NCBI RefSeq assembly: GCF_004327355.1
Contig: NZ_QJUM01000036.1
Location: 1-56,281 of the forward strand
Source: Phytopseudomonas dryadis
Lineage (GTDB): Bacteria; Pseudomonadota; Gammaproteobacteria; Pseudomonadales; Pseudomonadaceae
Direction: 5' to 3'
Length of the DNA: 56,281 bases
Shown: positions 23,459 to 32,635 of the stretch, one piece after another
Layout: every line of letters begins with the position of its first letter
Numbering within the stretch: the stretch's first letter is position 1
The notes under the pieces: generated by a model
Told to the model about the DNA's origin: nothing
Databases searched by the model: none
Seen by the model: the letters and a program-made list of their open reading frames with translations, nothing else
Program-made: the position numbers and the translations under genes

Positions 23459-26352
23459 ACCGCCTGCCCGCCCCCATGGGGCTGTTGATCGACCGCAACC
23501 AGCCGCTGACCTTCCGCTTCGACGGCAGCGCCTGCCAGGGTTTCGCCGGCGACACCGTCGCCAGCGCCCTGGCCGCCGATGGCCGCTGGCTGCTGTCGCG
23601 CTCGTTCAAGTACCACCGTCCGCGCGGCCCGCTGACCATGGCCGGCCAGGACGCCAACACCCTGGTGCAGTTGCCGGACGAGCCCAACGTGCTGGCCGAC
23701 GAATGCCCGCTCGAAGCCGGACTCGAGGTCACCCCGCAGAACGTCAACGGCAGCCTGGAGAAGGATCGCGACGCCCTGCTCGGCAGGTTCTCCAAATTCA
23801 TGCCGGTGGGCTTCTACTACCGCGCCTTCTACAAGCCCAAGGGCATGTGGAAGCGCTGGGAACCGCTGATCCGCAGGAAGGCCGGCCTCGGCGTGCTCGA
23901 CCTGACGTTCGAGCCGACCTACCACGACAAGGCCTACCTGTTCTGCGACCTGGCGGTGATCGGCTCCGGCCCCGCCGGGCTGTCCGCCGCCCTGCATGCG
24001 GCCAACGGCGGTGCCAAGGTGCTGCTGATCGAACAGAACCCGGTGCTCGGCGGCTCGCTGACCTATGCCCGCTTCGGCGTGGACGGCAATGCCGCCCAGG
24101 GCCTGCGCGAAGAACTGGTCGCGGCGGTGAACGGCCACGGCAATATCCGCGTGCTCAATGAAGCGCTGTGCAACGCCTGGTTCGCCGACAACTACCTGCC
24201 GGTGATCCAGGGTAACCGCCTGTACAAGGTGCGCGCGAAACAGTGCATCGTCGCCAGCGGCTCCTTCGACCAGCCGGTGATCTTCCGCAACAACGACCTG
24301 CCGGGCGTGATGCTGACCAGCGCCGCCCAGCGCCTGATGCGCCTGTACGCGGTCAAGCCGGGCCAGCGCGCGGTGGTGCTGACCGGCAACGACGACGGCT
24401 ACCTGGCCGCCCTCGACCTGTTTGACGCGGGCGTTGAAGTGGCCGCCGTGGTCGATATGCGCGAGCACGTCGACACGCCGGGCCTTGCCACCACCCTGCT
24501 GGCGCGCGGTATCGCCTGCCATGCCGGACACACCGTCTACGAAGCGCTGCCCGACAAGGGCGGGCGTCACCTGGCCCGGGTCGACGTGCGGCGCATCGTC
24601 GGCCGGGGCAAGGTCGCCGACGGCAGTATCCACATCGACTGCGACCTGCTGTGCATGTCCGCCGGCTACATGCCGGTCTACCAGTTGCTCTGCCAGGCCG
24701 GCGGCAGCCTGCGCTACGCCGACGAACACGCGGCGTTCTCGATCCAGAACCTGCCGAAGATCCTCCGCGTCGCCGGCTCGGTGAACGGTCGCCACGACCT
24801 GCAGCGGGTGCTCGCCGATGGCCGCAGCGCCGCCGCCGAAGCCCTGGCCGACCTCGGCCTGGACAGCGCCCCGGAGGAAGGCGCGGACAAGGACGACAGC
24901 CGGGTCAATTTCCCCTGGCCGATCTTCCCTCATCCGCAGGGCAAGGAATTCGTCGACTTCGACGAAGACCTGCAGATCAGGGACATCGTCAACGCCACCC
25001 GCCATGGCTACCGCGACGTACAGCTGGTCAAGCGCTTCTCCACCGTCGGCATGGGCCCGTCCCAGGGCCGCCACTCGGCGCTACCCACGGCGCGCCTGGT
25101 GGCCGACGCCACCGGGCGCAGCGTCAGCGAAACCGGGGTGACCACCGCGCGCCCGCCGTTCGCCGCGGAGAAGCTGGCCCATGTCGCCGGGCGCGCCTTC
25201 GACCCCTATCGGCAGACCGCCATGCATCGCCGCCATGTCGAGCTGGGCGCCAGGCTGATGCCCGCCGGCGCCTGGCAGCGTCCGGCCTTCTATGGCAAGG
25301 CCGAGGAGCGCGAAGCCTGCATGCAGGCCGAAGCCCGCCAGGTGCGCGAGAAGGTCGGCCTGATCGACGTATCCACCCTCGGCGGCCTCGACGTGCGCGG
25401 GCCGGATGCCGCCGAGCTGCTGGAGCGCATGTACACCTTCGGCTTCAAGAAGCTCGCCGTCGGCCGCACCCGCTATGCGCTGATGACCGCCGAGGATGGC
25501 GTGGTGATCGACGATGGCGTGGCCTGCCGCCTCGGAGAACAGCACTTCTACGTCTCGGCCACCACCAGCGGCGTGGACCGCGTCTACCGCAGCCTGCTCA
25601 AGTGGAACGCGCAGTGGCGCCTGAACGTCGACATCGCCAACGTCAGCGCCGCCTTCGCCGCGGTCAACCTGGCCGGGCCGCTGTCGCGCCAGGTGCTGGA
25701 AAAGGTCTGCACGGACGTCGACCTGTCCGCCGAGGGCTTCCCCTACCTCGGCGTACGCGAAGGCCGCGTTGCCGGTGTTCCGGCGCGGCTGCTGCGGGTC
25801 GGGTTCGTCGGTGAGCTGGGCTACGAAATCCACGTGCCGGCGCGCTTCGGCGAACACCTGTGGGACGCCCTGATGGCAGCCGGCGCAGCCTTCGGCATCC
25901 GCCCGTTCGGCGTGGAGACCCAACGCCTGCTGCGCCTGGAAAAAGGCCACGTGATCATCGGCCAGGACACCGACGGCATGACCCATCCGGTGGAGATCGA
26001 CATGGGCTGGGCCATCGGCCGCAAGAAGCCGTTCTTCGTCGGCAAGCGCAGCATCGAGATCCTCGAAGCGCAGCCGCTCAAACGCAAACTGGTCGGTTTC
26101 ACCCTGCCCAAGGGCAGCCGCCAGCCGCTGGAAGGCCACCTGGTGCTCAAGGGGCCGGATATCAGCGGCAACGTGACTTCCTGCGAGTACTCCGAGACCC
26201 TGGGCGCGATCATCGGCCTGGCCTATGCCGGCGCCGACCAGGCCGAGCCGGGCATGCGGATTCCGATTCGCGTGGAAGGCGGCGAGGTGGTGCAGGCCAC
26301 CGTGGTGAAACTGCCATTCTTCGATCCAGAAACCCGGCGCCAGGAGCTGTGA
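23455..26352 (+). CDS. mgdC: N-methylglutamate dehydrogenase subunit C (sarcosine oxidase alpha-like)
   Basis: A 965-residue multidomain subunit. The first 110 residues resemble the ferredoxin-like N-terminal domain of SoxA (HRPRGPLTMAGQDANTLVQ). A dinucleotide-binding domain follows (DLAVIGSGPAGLSAALHAANGGAKVLLIEQ, then a second NAD-type region around ALDLFDAGVEVAAVVD). The C-terminal 380 residues are GcvT-like and bind tetrahydrofolate (LIDVSTLGGLDVRGPDA, VGFVGELGYEIHVPA, GVETQRLLRLEKGHVIIGQDTDG). It couples demethylation to NAD+ reduction and C1 transfer to THF. The start at 23455 overlaps the mgdB stop; the long upstream frame is rejected. Confidence 0.85.
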   Translation: MNRLPAPMGLLIDRNQPLTFRFDGSACQGFAGDTVASALAADGRWLLSRSFKYHRPRGPLTMAGQDANTLVQLPDEPNVLADECPLEAGLEVTPQNVNGSLEKDRDALLGRFSKFMPVGFYYRAFYKPKGMWKRWEPLIRRKAGLGVLDLTFEPTYHDKAYLFCDLAVIGSGPAGLSAALHAANGGAKVLLIEQNPVLGGSLTYARFGVDGNAAQGLREELVAAVNGHGNIRVLNEALCNAWFADNYLPVIQGNRLYKVRAKQCIVASGSFDQPVIFRNNDLPGVMLTSAAQRLMRLYAVKPGQRAVVLTGNDDGYLAALDLFDAGVEVAAVVDMREHVDTPGLATTLLARGIACHAGHTVYEALPDKGGRHLARVDVRRIVGRGKVADGSIHIDCDLLCMSAGYMPVYQLLCQAGGSLRYADEHAAFSIQNLPKILRVAGSVNGRHDLQRVLADGRSAAAEALADLGLDSAPEEGADKDDSRVNFPWPIFPHPQGKEFVDFDEDLQIRDIVNATRHGYRDVQLVKRFSTVGMGPSQGRHSALPTARLVADATGRSVSETGVTTARPPFAAEKLAHVAGRAFDPYRQTAMHRRHVELGARLMPAGAWQRPAFYGKAEEREACMQAEARQVREKVGLIDVSTLGGLDVRGPDAAELLERMYTFGFKKLAVGRTRYALMTAEDGVVIDDGVACRLGEQHFYVSATTSGVDRVYRSLLKWNAQWRLNVDIANVSAAFAAVNLAGPLSRQVLEKVCTDVDLSAEGFPYLGVREGRVAGVPARLLRVGFVGELGYEIHVPARFGEHLWDALMAAGAAFGIRPFGVETQRLLRLEKGHVIIGQDTDGMTHPVEIDMGWAIGRKKPFFVGKRSIEILEAQPLKRKLVGFTLPKGSRQPLEGHLVLKGPDISGNVTSCEYSETLGAIIGLAYAGADQAEPGMRIPIRVEGGEVVQATVVKLPFFDPETRRQEL

Positions 26353-26354
26353 CC

Positions 26355-27032
26355 ATGAACCTGACCCTTCGCGACCATGCCGAGCGCAGCCCGATCCACG
26401 ACCTCTACGGCAACGCCGCGCTGACCCGGATCGGCGAGCGTGTGTTCGTCGCCCGTCATGCCAGCGGCGATGAAACCGAACAACTGCAACGCTGCGCGCT
26501 GATCGACCTGAGCAACCTGCCCCGCGTGGGTTTTCGCGGGGCGGACAGTGCCGGCTACCTGCAGGGCAAGGGCTACCAGTTGCCGGACGCGCCCAACCAG
26601 GCCAGCGTCCAGCCCGGCGGCGAGCTGGTGCTGCGCCTGTCGCAGAGCGAATACTGCCTGCTCGGCAGCCTGGCCGATGGCGGCGCGCGCATCGCCGCCG
26701 AGGAAACCGCCTGGCAAGCGAGCGACCAGGCCTGCTACCTGCTGCCGCGCCAGGACAGCCACGCCTGGCTGGCCCTGACCGGCGCGCACCTGCCGGAGCT
26801 GCTGGCCAAGGTCTGCGGCGTCGACCTGCGCGCCGAGGCCTTCCCGCCCGGCGCCGTGGCGCAGACCTCGGTGGCGCGCCTGAATGCCATCCTGGTCAAC
26901 GCCGGCACGGACGCCCTGCCGATCTTCCACATCCTCTGCGACCGCGCCTCGGCCCACTACCTGTGGGGCGCGCTGCTGGATGCCATGGACGAGTTCGGCG
27001 GCAAGCCGGCGGGGGTCGAGGCGCTGGCCTGA
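26355..27032 (+). CDS. mgdD: N-methylglutamate dehydrogenase subunit D (SoxG-like)
   Basis: A 225-residue SoxG-type gamma subunit with LIDLSNLPRVGFRGADSAGYLQGKGYQLPDAPNQA near residues 47-81 and CYLLPRQDSHAWLALTGAHLPELLAKVCGVDLR later, consistent with the small GcvT-related subunit at the interface of the complex. AGGAG 8 nt upstream supports the ATG at 26355, 2 nt after the mgdC stop. It is the last gene of the operon; a strong REP hairpin follows 7 nt after its stop. Confidence 0.85.
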   Translation: MNLTLRDHAERSPIHDLYGNAALTRIGERVFVARHASGDETEQLQRCALIDLSNLPRVGFRGADSAGYLQGKGYQLPDAPNQASVQPGGELVLRLSQSEYCLLGSLADGGARIAAEETAWQASDQACYLLPRQDSHAWLALTGAHLPELLAKVCGVDLRAEAFPPGAVAQTSVARLNAILVNAGTDALPIFHILCDRASAHYLWGALLDAMDEFGGKPAGVEALA

Positions 27033-27039
27033 AAAACAT

Positions 27040-27104
27040 CTGTAGGAGCCCGCTTGCGGGCGATGCTTCGATGCCAGGATCGCCCGCAAGCGGGCTCCTA
27101 CGGT
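27040..27104. repeat. REP-like hairpin at the end of the mgd operon
   Basis: TGTAGGAGCCCGCTTGCGGG (27041-27060) and a perfect facing copy CCCGCAAGCGGGCTCCTAC (27083-27101) make a stem of about 20 bp around ATGCTTCGATGCCAGGATCG. It probably stabilises or ends the purU-mgd transcript before the IclR gene. Confidence 0.7.
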
Positions 27105-27147
27105 AAACGCGCCACACAGGTGTTGTATGTAATGCGGGGGAGTCACC

Positions 27148-27927
27148 ATGAGCGCCGACAAAGAAGAAAGCGACTACCGCGTGCCCGCGCTGCAGCGTGG
27201 CCTGAGCATCGTGCAGATGTTCAATGCCGGCGAACGCAGCCTGAGCAGCAACGTCATCGCCGAGCGCCTCGGCGTCAGCGTCTCGGCGATCTACCGCATC
27301 CTGGTGACCCTCACCGAGATGGGCTACCTGAACAAGCTCGGCAGCAACAGTTACGAGCTCGGCCCCCAGGTGCTCTGCGACGGCTTCGCCTACCTGGCCA
27401 GCCGCGACCTGGTGGACATCGCCATGCCCCACCTCAACGCCCTGCGCGACCGCACCTCGCTGTCCTGCCACCTGTCGATCCGCGAGCAGACCGACAGCCT
27501 GTACATCGGTCGCGCCTTCGCCGCCCAGCGTCTGTCGGTGAACATCCCCATCGGCACGCGCATCCCCTGCCACTGCACGGCCATGGGCCGCATGCTGCTC
27601 AGCGGCTTGATGCCCGGCGAGCTGGATGCGCTGTACCAGCATGTGCGCCTGGACGACTACCCGCCACCCGCGCCCAAGACCCTGCCGGAACTGCACCAGT
27701 TGCTCGAGCGTGACCGTGAGCGCGGCTGGGTGCTGCACCGCTCCGACTACTCCACCGCCATCGCCTGCGCGGTGTACGACCACCGCGGGGGCGTGGCCGC
27801 GGCGATCAACCTGTCCGGCCCGGAGGCGGTGATGGACAGCCCGGTGGCCCGCGAGCGCTACCGCGACAATCTGCAGCAGTGCGCCCGGGCCATCTCCCGC
27901 GAACTCGGCGCCCGGCAACCAGGCTGA
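27148..27927 (+). CDS. IclR-family transcriptional regulator
   Basis: A 259-residue IclR regulator: winged helix in LQRGLSIVQMFNAGERSLSSNVIAERLGVSVSAIYRILVTLTEMGYL (about residues 13-60), then the effector domain with SLSCHLSIREQTDSLYIGR, PCHCTAMGRMLLSGL and ACAVYDHRGGVAAAINLSGP. GGGGGAG is 6 nt from the ATG. It follows the mgd operon and precedes sstT, both on the same strand; it could control either or a distant set. It differs clearly from the IclR protein at 17640. Confidence 0.85.
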   Translation: MSADKEESDYRVPALQRGLSIVQMFNAGERSLSSNVIAERLGVSVSAIYRILVTLTEMGYLNKLGSNSYELGPQVLCDGFAYLASRDLVDIAMPHLNALRDRTSLSCHLSIREQTDSLYIGRAFAAQRLSVNIPIGTRIPCHCTAMGRMLLSGLMPGELDALYQHVRLDDYPPPAPKTLPELHQLLERDRERGWVLHRSDYSTAIACAVYDHRGGVAAAINLSGPEAVMDSPVARERYRDNLQQCARAISRELGARQPG

Positions 27928-28041
27928 GCCCCTGTGTCGCCCGCCCCGGCCTTGCAAACGGGGGGGCGGAGCCGGCCGCCAGACTTGTATTGGCAGGCTC
28001 ACGGGCCTAAAGTCGCGCGCTTGTTTTCAACCAGAGAGAGC

Positions 28042-28104
28042 GGGAGAGGCGTGGATAGCCACGTGATCGCACCGCCGCTTCAGCACCCCATGCGGTGCTC
28101 TTCC
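28042..28104 (+). ncRNA. three-way-junction leader of sstT (candidate riboswitch)
   Basis: Three helices can form together: P1 GGGAGA (28042-28047) with TCTTCC (28099-28104); P2 GCGTGG (28049-28054) with CCACGT (28059-28064), loop ATAG; P3 GCACCGC (28069-28075) with GCGGTGC (28092-28098). The element ends 24 nt before the sstT ATG, so it could affect ribosome access. The CGGGAGAG opening recalls glycine-type aptamers but the conserved core of that class is not seen. Class unassigned. Confidence 0.4.
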
Positions 28105-28128
28105 TTCACGTCCAGAGATACGCTGCCC

Positions 28129-29361
28129 ATGCCACACAAGCCGAACGCCTTCCTGCACCTGTTCGACCGCCTCACCCTGGTATCGCAGATCTTCATCGGC
28201 CTGGTCGCCGGCATCGCCCTGGCGGCCTTCGCGCCAGCGGCGGCGGCGGCCGTCGGTTTCCTCGGCGAAGCGTTCATTTCCGCGCTGAAGGCGGTCGCGC
28301 CGGTGCTGGTACTGGTGCTGGTGGCGGCGTCCATCGCCAACCACCGGCATGGCCAGCAGACCCATATCCGGCCGATACTGCTGCTGTATCTGATCGGCAC
28401 CTTCAGCGCCGCGGTGGTCGCGGTGATCGCCAGCAGCCTGTTTCCCTCGACCCTGGTGCTGGCCACCGAGGGCGCCCAACTGGTGCCGCCGGGCGGCATC
28501 GCCGAAGTGCTCAAGAACCTGCTGCTGAGCGTGGTCGACAACCCGGTCAACGCCCTGCTCAGAGGCAACTTCATCGGCATCCTGGCCTGGGCCATCGCCC
28601 TGGGCCTGGCCTTCCGCCACGCCGCCGAGGGCAGCAAGCAGTTCCTCGGCGACCTCGCCGGCGCGGTCACCTCGGTGGTGCGCCTGGTGATTCGCCTGGC
28701 GCCGCTAGGCATCTTCGGCCTGGTCGCCGGCACCCTGGCCGCATCCGGCCTGGGCGTGCTGCTCGACTACCTGCACCTGCTCACGGTGCTGATCGGCTGC
28801 ATGCTGCTGGTGGCGCTGGTGGTCAACCCGGCCATCGTCTACTGGAAGATCCGCCGTAACCCCTACCCGCTGACCCTGACCTGCCTGAAGGAAAGCGGCA
28901 TCACCGCCTTCTTCACCCGCAGCTCGGCGGCCAACATTCCGGTCAACCTGCAACTGAGCCAGCGCCTGGGCCTGCATGAGGAGACCTACGCGGTATCCAT
29001 CCCCCTGGGCGCGACCATCAACATGGCTGGCGCGGCGATTACCATCACCGTGCTGACCCTGGCGGCGGTGAACACCCTGGACATCCACGTCGACCTGGGC
29101 AGCGCCATCCTGCTCAGCGTGGTGGCGGCGGTCTGCGCCTGCGGGGCCTCGGGCGTGGCCGGCGGCTCGCTGCTGCTGATCCCGCTGGCCTGCGCCATGT
29201 TCGGCATCCCCAACGACATCGCCATGCAGGTGGTGGGCGTCGGCTTCATCATCGGCATCCTCCAGGACTCGGCGGAAACCGCGCTGAACTCCTCCACCGA
29301 CGTGCTGTTCACCGCCGCGGCCTGCGAGGCCCAGGGCGACCTTCGCCAACCGCTGGTCTGA
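28129..29361 (+). CDS. sstT: serine/threonine:Na+ symporter
   Basis: A 410-residue DAACS-family carrier. Signature segments are ITAFFTRSSAANIPVNLQL (the serine-rich re-entrant loop), YAVSIPLGATINMAGAAITITVLTLAAV and GVGFIIGILQDSAETALNSSTDVLFTAA, as in SstT. It has about eight to nine membrane helices. The start at 28129 (MPHKPN) gives the usual N-terminus; the upstream frame from 27934 is not protein-like. The ribosome site is weak (AGAGA), which fits control through the structured leader. Confidence 0.9.
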   Translation: MPHKPNAFLHLFDRLTLVSQIFIGLVAGIALAAFAPAAAAAVGFLGEAFISALKAVAPVLVLVLVAASIANHRHGQQTHIRPILLLYLIGTFSAAVVAVIASSLFPSTLVLATEGAQLVPPGGIAEVLKNLLLSVVDNPVNALLRGNFIGILAWAIALGLAFRHAAEGSKQFLGDLAGAVTSVVRLVIRLAPLGIFGLVAGTLAASGLGVLLDYLHLLTVLIGCMLLVALVVNPAIVYWKIRRNPYPLTLTCLKESGITAFFTRSSAANIPVNLQLSQRLGLHEETYAVSIPLGATINMAGAAITITVLTLAAVNTLDIHVDLGSAILLSVVAAVCACGASGVAGGSLLLIPLACAMFGIPNDIAMQVVGVGFIIGILQDSAETALNSSTDVLFTAAACEAQGDLRQPLV

Positions 29362-29611
29362 CGCGCCAGCCGTGGCGCTCAGCGCCATGCCTTCCAGGTC
29401 TTGTCGGCGCTTGCACTGTCGCAATACAGCCTGGTAGCCCGGGTCGAGCGCAGCGATACCCGGGAGCCGTGGCCGCTTGCGGTCCCGGGTATCGCCGGCG
29501 TCCAACCCAGGCTACGGGCGGGAGGTCCTGGCCCGTCTTCGAGCCTCGCCATGGGCGGCGTTGCCAGGATTCCCTGGCTGAAATCGGCCAACCTGTTGAA
29601 AGGCATGGTGC
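29362..29611. repeat. non-coding gap with GTAGCCCGGGTCGAGCG palindrome (29434-29517)
   Basis: GTAGCCCGGGTCGAGCGCAG at 29434 faces CCCGGGTATCGCCGGCG then CCCAGGCTACGG near 29483-29517. It is the same family as the array at 35762-36378. It lies between the convergent sstT and nirBD genes. No gene is supported here. Confidence 0.6.
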
Positions 29612-29992
29612 TCAGCGCGCCACGGCGATTTCCACGGTGTCGCCATTGAGGCGCGCCGGCCACACCCGCAGGCGCTGCTCGGGGTACTCCAGGCAGGTGC
29701 CGTCGTTCAAGCGGAAATGCTGCTTGTAGAGGGGCGAGGCGACCACCAGATCGCCCTTGATCTGGCCGACGATGCCCCGCCCGATGACGTTGGCGCCGGA
29801 CTTCGGGTCGCGGTTGTCGATGGCGAAGATCCGCTCGCCCGCCTCGCCGTGCGGCAGGTGGAACAGGGCGACCTGCGCGCCGTCGAGCCAGGCCACCACG
29901 CCCGAGTTGGCGATCAGATCCTGGCGGCGGCACAACGGCCGCCAGTGATGGGCGGCAGGCGCCTGGGCAGGCACGGCGCTGGACTGGCTCAT
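29612..29992 (-). CDS. nirD: nitrite reductase (NADH) small subunit
   Basis: A 126-residue NirD: Rieske-type fold without a cluster, with WRPLCRRQDLIANSGVVAWLDG, IFAIDNRDPKSGANVIGRGIVGQIKGDLVVASPLYKQHFRL and CLEYPEQRLRVWPARL. It partners NirB in assimilatory reduction of nitrite to ammonium. Its ATG overlaps the nirB stop by 1 nt, so the two are coupled. Confidence 0.9.
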   Translation of the reverse strand: MSQSSAVPAQAPAAHHWRPLCRRQDLIANSGVVAWLDGAQVALFHLPHGEAGERIFAIDNRDPKSGANVIGRGIVGQIKGDLVVASPLYKQHFRLNDGTCLEYPEQRLRVWPARLNGDTVEIAVAR

Positions 29993-32550
29993 CAGAGCAC
30001 CTCCTCGGCAACGGCAATCAGCGGTAACTCACTGGCGGACAGGGGCCGACGCTGGCCACGCTCCCTGACGAACTGGATGTCCGGGTCGGCGCGCTGGTCG
30101 TTGACGAAGGTGCGGAAGCGCTTGAGCTTCTCCGGGTCCTTGAGCGCGCCGGCCCACTCACACTCGTAGCGGTCGACCACCCGTTGCATCTGCGCTTCCA
30201 GCTCAGTGCCGAGGCCAAGGCTGTCGTCGAGGATCACCGCCTTGAGGTAGTCCAGGCCGCCTTCCAGGGACTCGCGCCACACCGAGGTGCGCTGCAGCTT
30301 GTCGGCGGTGCGGATGTAGAACATCAGCACGCGGTCGATGGTGCGGATCAGCGCCGCGTCGTCCAGGTCGGTGGCGAACAGCTCGGCGTGCCGCGGGCGC
30401 ATGCCGCCGTTGCCACACACATACAGGTTCCAACCCTTGTCGGTGGCGATCACGCCGATGTCTTTGCTCTGCGCTTCGGCGCACTCACGGGTGCAGCCGC
30501 TGACCGCGAACTTGATCTTGTGCGGCGCGCGCAGGCCCTTGTAGCGACTCTCCAGGCGCAGCGCCATGCCGACGCTGTCCTGCACGCCGTAGCGGCACCA
30601 GGTGCTGCCCACGCAGGACTTCACCGTGCGCAGCGACTTGCCGTAGGCATGGCCGGTCTCGAAGCCGGCTTCGATCAGCTCGCTCCAGATGTCCGGCAGT
30701 TCGTGCAACTGGGCGCCGAACAGGTCGATGCGCTGGCCGCCGGTGATCTTGGTGTAGAGGTCGTATTTCTTCGCCACCGCGCCGATGGCGATCAGCCCGT
30801 CCGGGGTGATCTCGCCACCGGGAATACGCGGCACCACCGAATAGGTGCCGTTCTTCTGCATGTTGGCCATGAAGGTGTCGTTGGTGTCCTGCAGCGGGAT
30901 CAGCGCCGGGTCGGTGATCGGCTGGTTCCAGCACGAGGCGAGGATCGAGGCCACCGCCGGCTTGCAGATATCGCAGCCGGTATGGCCACGGCCATGCTTG
31001 GCCAGCAGCTCCTCGAAACTGAGCACGCCTTCCACCCGGACGATGGCGTAGAGCTCCTGACGGGTGTGGGCGAAGTGCTCGCACAGGCTCTTGTCCACCA
31101 CCACGCCGCGGGCAGCCAGCTCATGCTCGAAGACCTGCTTGAGCAGGGCGCTGCACCCCCCGCAGCCGGTGCCGGCCTTGGTCGCGGCCTTCAGCTCGCC
31201 GAGGTCGGTGATGCCGGCGTCGACCTGGCAGCACAGCGCGCCCTTGCTGACGTTGTGGCAGGAACAGAGGGTCGCGCTGTCCGGCAGCGCATCGACGCCC
31301 AGGGTCGGCGCGCCCGAGGACAGCGGCAGGATCAGGCTCGACGGATCGGCCGGCAGCTTGATGCCGTTCTGCGCGTACTGCAGCAGGGTGTCGTAGTAGC
31401 TGTTGTCGCCGACCAGCACCGCGCCGAGCACCTGCTGGCCGTCGGCCGAGACCACCAGGCGGCGGTAGCTGGCGCTGGCTTCGTCGATATAGCGGTAGCT
31501 CTTGGCGCCCGGCGTGGCGGCCTGGGCGTCGCCGATGGAGCCGACGTCGACGCCGAGCAGCTTGAGCTTGGTCGACATATCGGCGCCGGTGAACGGCTCG
31601 TGGGCCTGGCCGGCCAGCTGCGCGGCGACATTACGGGCCATCGAGTAGCCCGGTGCGACCAGGCCGAAAACCATGCCATTCCAGGACGCGCATTCGCCAA
31701 TGGCATAAATGGCAGGGTCACTGCTGCGGCAATCGTTGTCGACCACCACACCACCGCGCGGCGCTATCTCCAGGCCGGCGGCGCGGCCAAGGGCGTCCTG
31801 CGGGCGGATGCCGGCGGAAAACACGATCAGATCGGTTTCCAGGAATTCGCCGTCGGTGAAGGTCATGCGGTAGGCGTATTCCTCGCCGCTGCCGATCTGC
31901 TGGGTAGCGCGCGACAGGTGCACGGCCACGCCCAGGGCCTCGATGCGGGCCCGCAGGGCTTCGCCGCCCTCGGCGTCCAGCTGCACCGGCATCAGCCGCG
32001 GCGCGAACTCCACCACATGGGCCTCGAGGCCCAGGGACTTGAGGGCGTTGGCCGCTTCGAGACCGAGCAGGCCGCCGCCGACCACCACCCCACGGCGGGC
32101 GCTGGCCGCCGCCTCGCGGATCGCGTCGAGGTCATCCAGGGTGCGGTAGACCAGGCGCGAATGGCCCTCGGCGCCGGGAATCGGCGGCACGAAGGGATAG
32201 GAGCCGGTGGCCAGCACCAGGCGGTCGTAGGCGCTACGCCCCTTGGTGGTGACGACTTCCCGGTTCTCGCGGTCGATCGCCAGCACCGGCTCGCCGAGGT
32301 GCAGCTGCACGCCATGGCGGGCGTACAGACCGGCATCGCCCAGCGCCAGCGCTTCGGCATCCTTGCCGGCGAAGTACTCGGACAGGTGCACGCGGTCATA
32401 GGCACGCTGGCGCTCCTCGCCATACACATGCAACTGATAACGCTGCAGGGCGCCGAGCTCGATCAACTGTTCGACACAGTGATGGCCGACCATGCCGTTG
32501 CCGATGACGATCAGGGTTTCGCGCTTGATCGGAGTGACGCTGGAGTTCAT
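29992..32550 (-). CDS. nirB: nitrite reductase (NADH) large subunit
   Basis: An 852-residue NirB. An N-terminal FAD/NAD(P) module (LIVIGNGMVGHHCVEQL; GVVVGGGLLGLEAANALKSLG) is followed by a BFD-type [2Fe-2S] region (CSCHNVSKG, TGCGGCSALL). The sulfite/nitrite reductase domains then supply the 4Fe-4S/siroheme cysteines in KSCVGSTWCRYG and SGCTRECAEAQSKDIG. It reduces nitrite to ammonia with NADH. The start at 32550 (MNSSVTPIK) has an AGGGCAGG region upstream; the frame extends to 32598 across the leader hairpin. Preceded by a terminator-like attenuator and a sigma54 promoter. Confidence 0.92.
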   Translation of the reverse strand: MNSSVTPIKRETLIVIGNGMVGHHCVEQLIELGALQRYQLHVYGEERQRAYDRVHLSEYFAGKDAEALALGDAGLYARHGVQLHLGEPVLAIDRENREVVTTKGRSAYDRLVLATGSYPFVPPIPGAEGHSRLVYRTLDDLDAIREAAASARRGVVVGGGLLGLEAANALKSLGLEAHVVEFAPRLMPVQLDAEGGEALRARIEALGVAVHLSRATQQIGSGEEYAYRMTFTDGEFLETDLIVFSAGIRPQDALGRAAGLEIAPRGGVVVDNDCRSSDPAIYAIGECASWNGMVFGLVAPGYSMARNVAAQLAGQAHEPFTGADMSTKLKLLGVDVGSIGDAQAATPGAKSYRYIDEASASYRRLVVSADGQQVLGAVLVGDNSYYDTLLQYAQNGIKLPADPSSLILPLSSGAPTLGVDALPDSATLCSCHNVSKGALCCQVDAGITDLGELKAATKAGTGCGGCSALLKQVFEHELAARGVVVDKSLCEHFAHTRQELYAIVRVEGVLSFEELLAKHGRGHTGCDICKPAVASILASCWNQPITDPALIPLQDTNDTFMANMQKNGTYSVVPRIPGGEITPDGLIAIGAVAKKYDLYTKITGGQRIDLFGAQLHELPDIWSELIEAGFETGHAYGKSLRTVKSCVGSTWCRYGVQDSVGMALRLESRYKGLRAPHKIKFAVSGCTRECAEAQSKDIGVIATDKGWNLYVCGNGGMRPRHAELFATDLDDAALIRTIDRVLMFYIRTADKLQRTSVWRESLEGGLDYLKAVILDDSLGLGTELEAQMQRVVDRYECEWAGALKDPEKLKRFRTFVNDQRADPDIQFVRERGQRRPLSASELPLIAVAEEVL

Positions 32551-32596
32551 AGCCTGCCCTCGGTCTTCGCTGCTGTTGCCAGGGTTTGAAAAACGC

Positions 32597-32635
32597 AAAA
32601 AAAAACGCCTGGAGCTGGCGAGCAGCTTCAGGCGT
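32597..32635 (-). terminator. attenuator (terminator hairpin) in the nirB leader
   Basis: On the minus strand a stem ACGCCTG-A-AGCTG, loop CTCGC, CAGCT-C-CAGGCGT (32635 to 32605) runs directly into eight or more U residues (32604-32597), a classic Rho-independent terminator that lies before the gene, ending about 47 nt from the ATG. A second hairpin, GGGGCC/GGCCCC, lies upstream at 32676-32696. This two-hairpin layout is that of nitrate/nitrite assimilation leaders released by ANTAR proteins such as NasR or NasT. Confidence 0.7.

Noticed and set aside
21804..27032. Reading mgdABCD as a sarcosine oxidase soxBDAG operon
   Set aside because: Homology alone fits both. Sarcosine loci usually include glyA and often formaldehyde dehydrogenase; here gmaS and mgsABC are present instead, so N-methylglutamate is favoured. 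The alternative is not excluded.
30184..32589. 801-codon frame antisense to nirB
   Set aside because: Shadow of nirB with no recognisable domain and no ribosome site; third-position bias belongs to the nirB strand.
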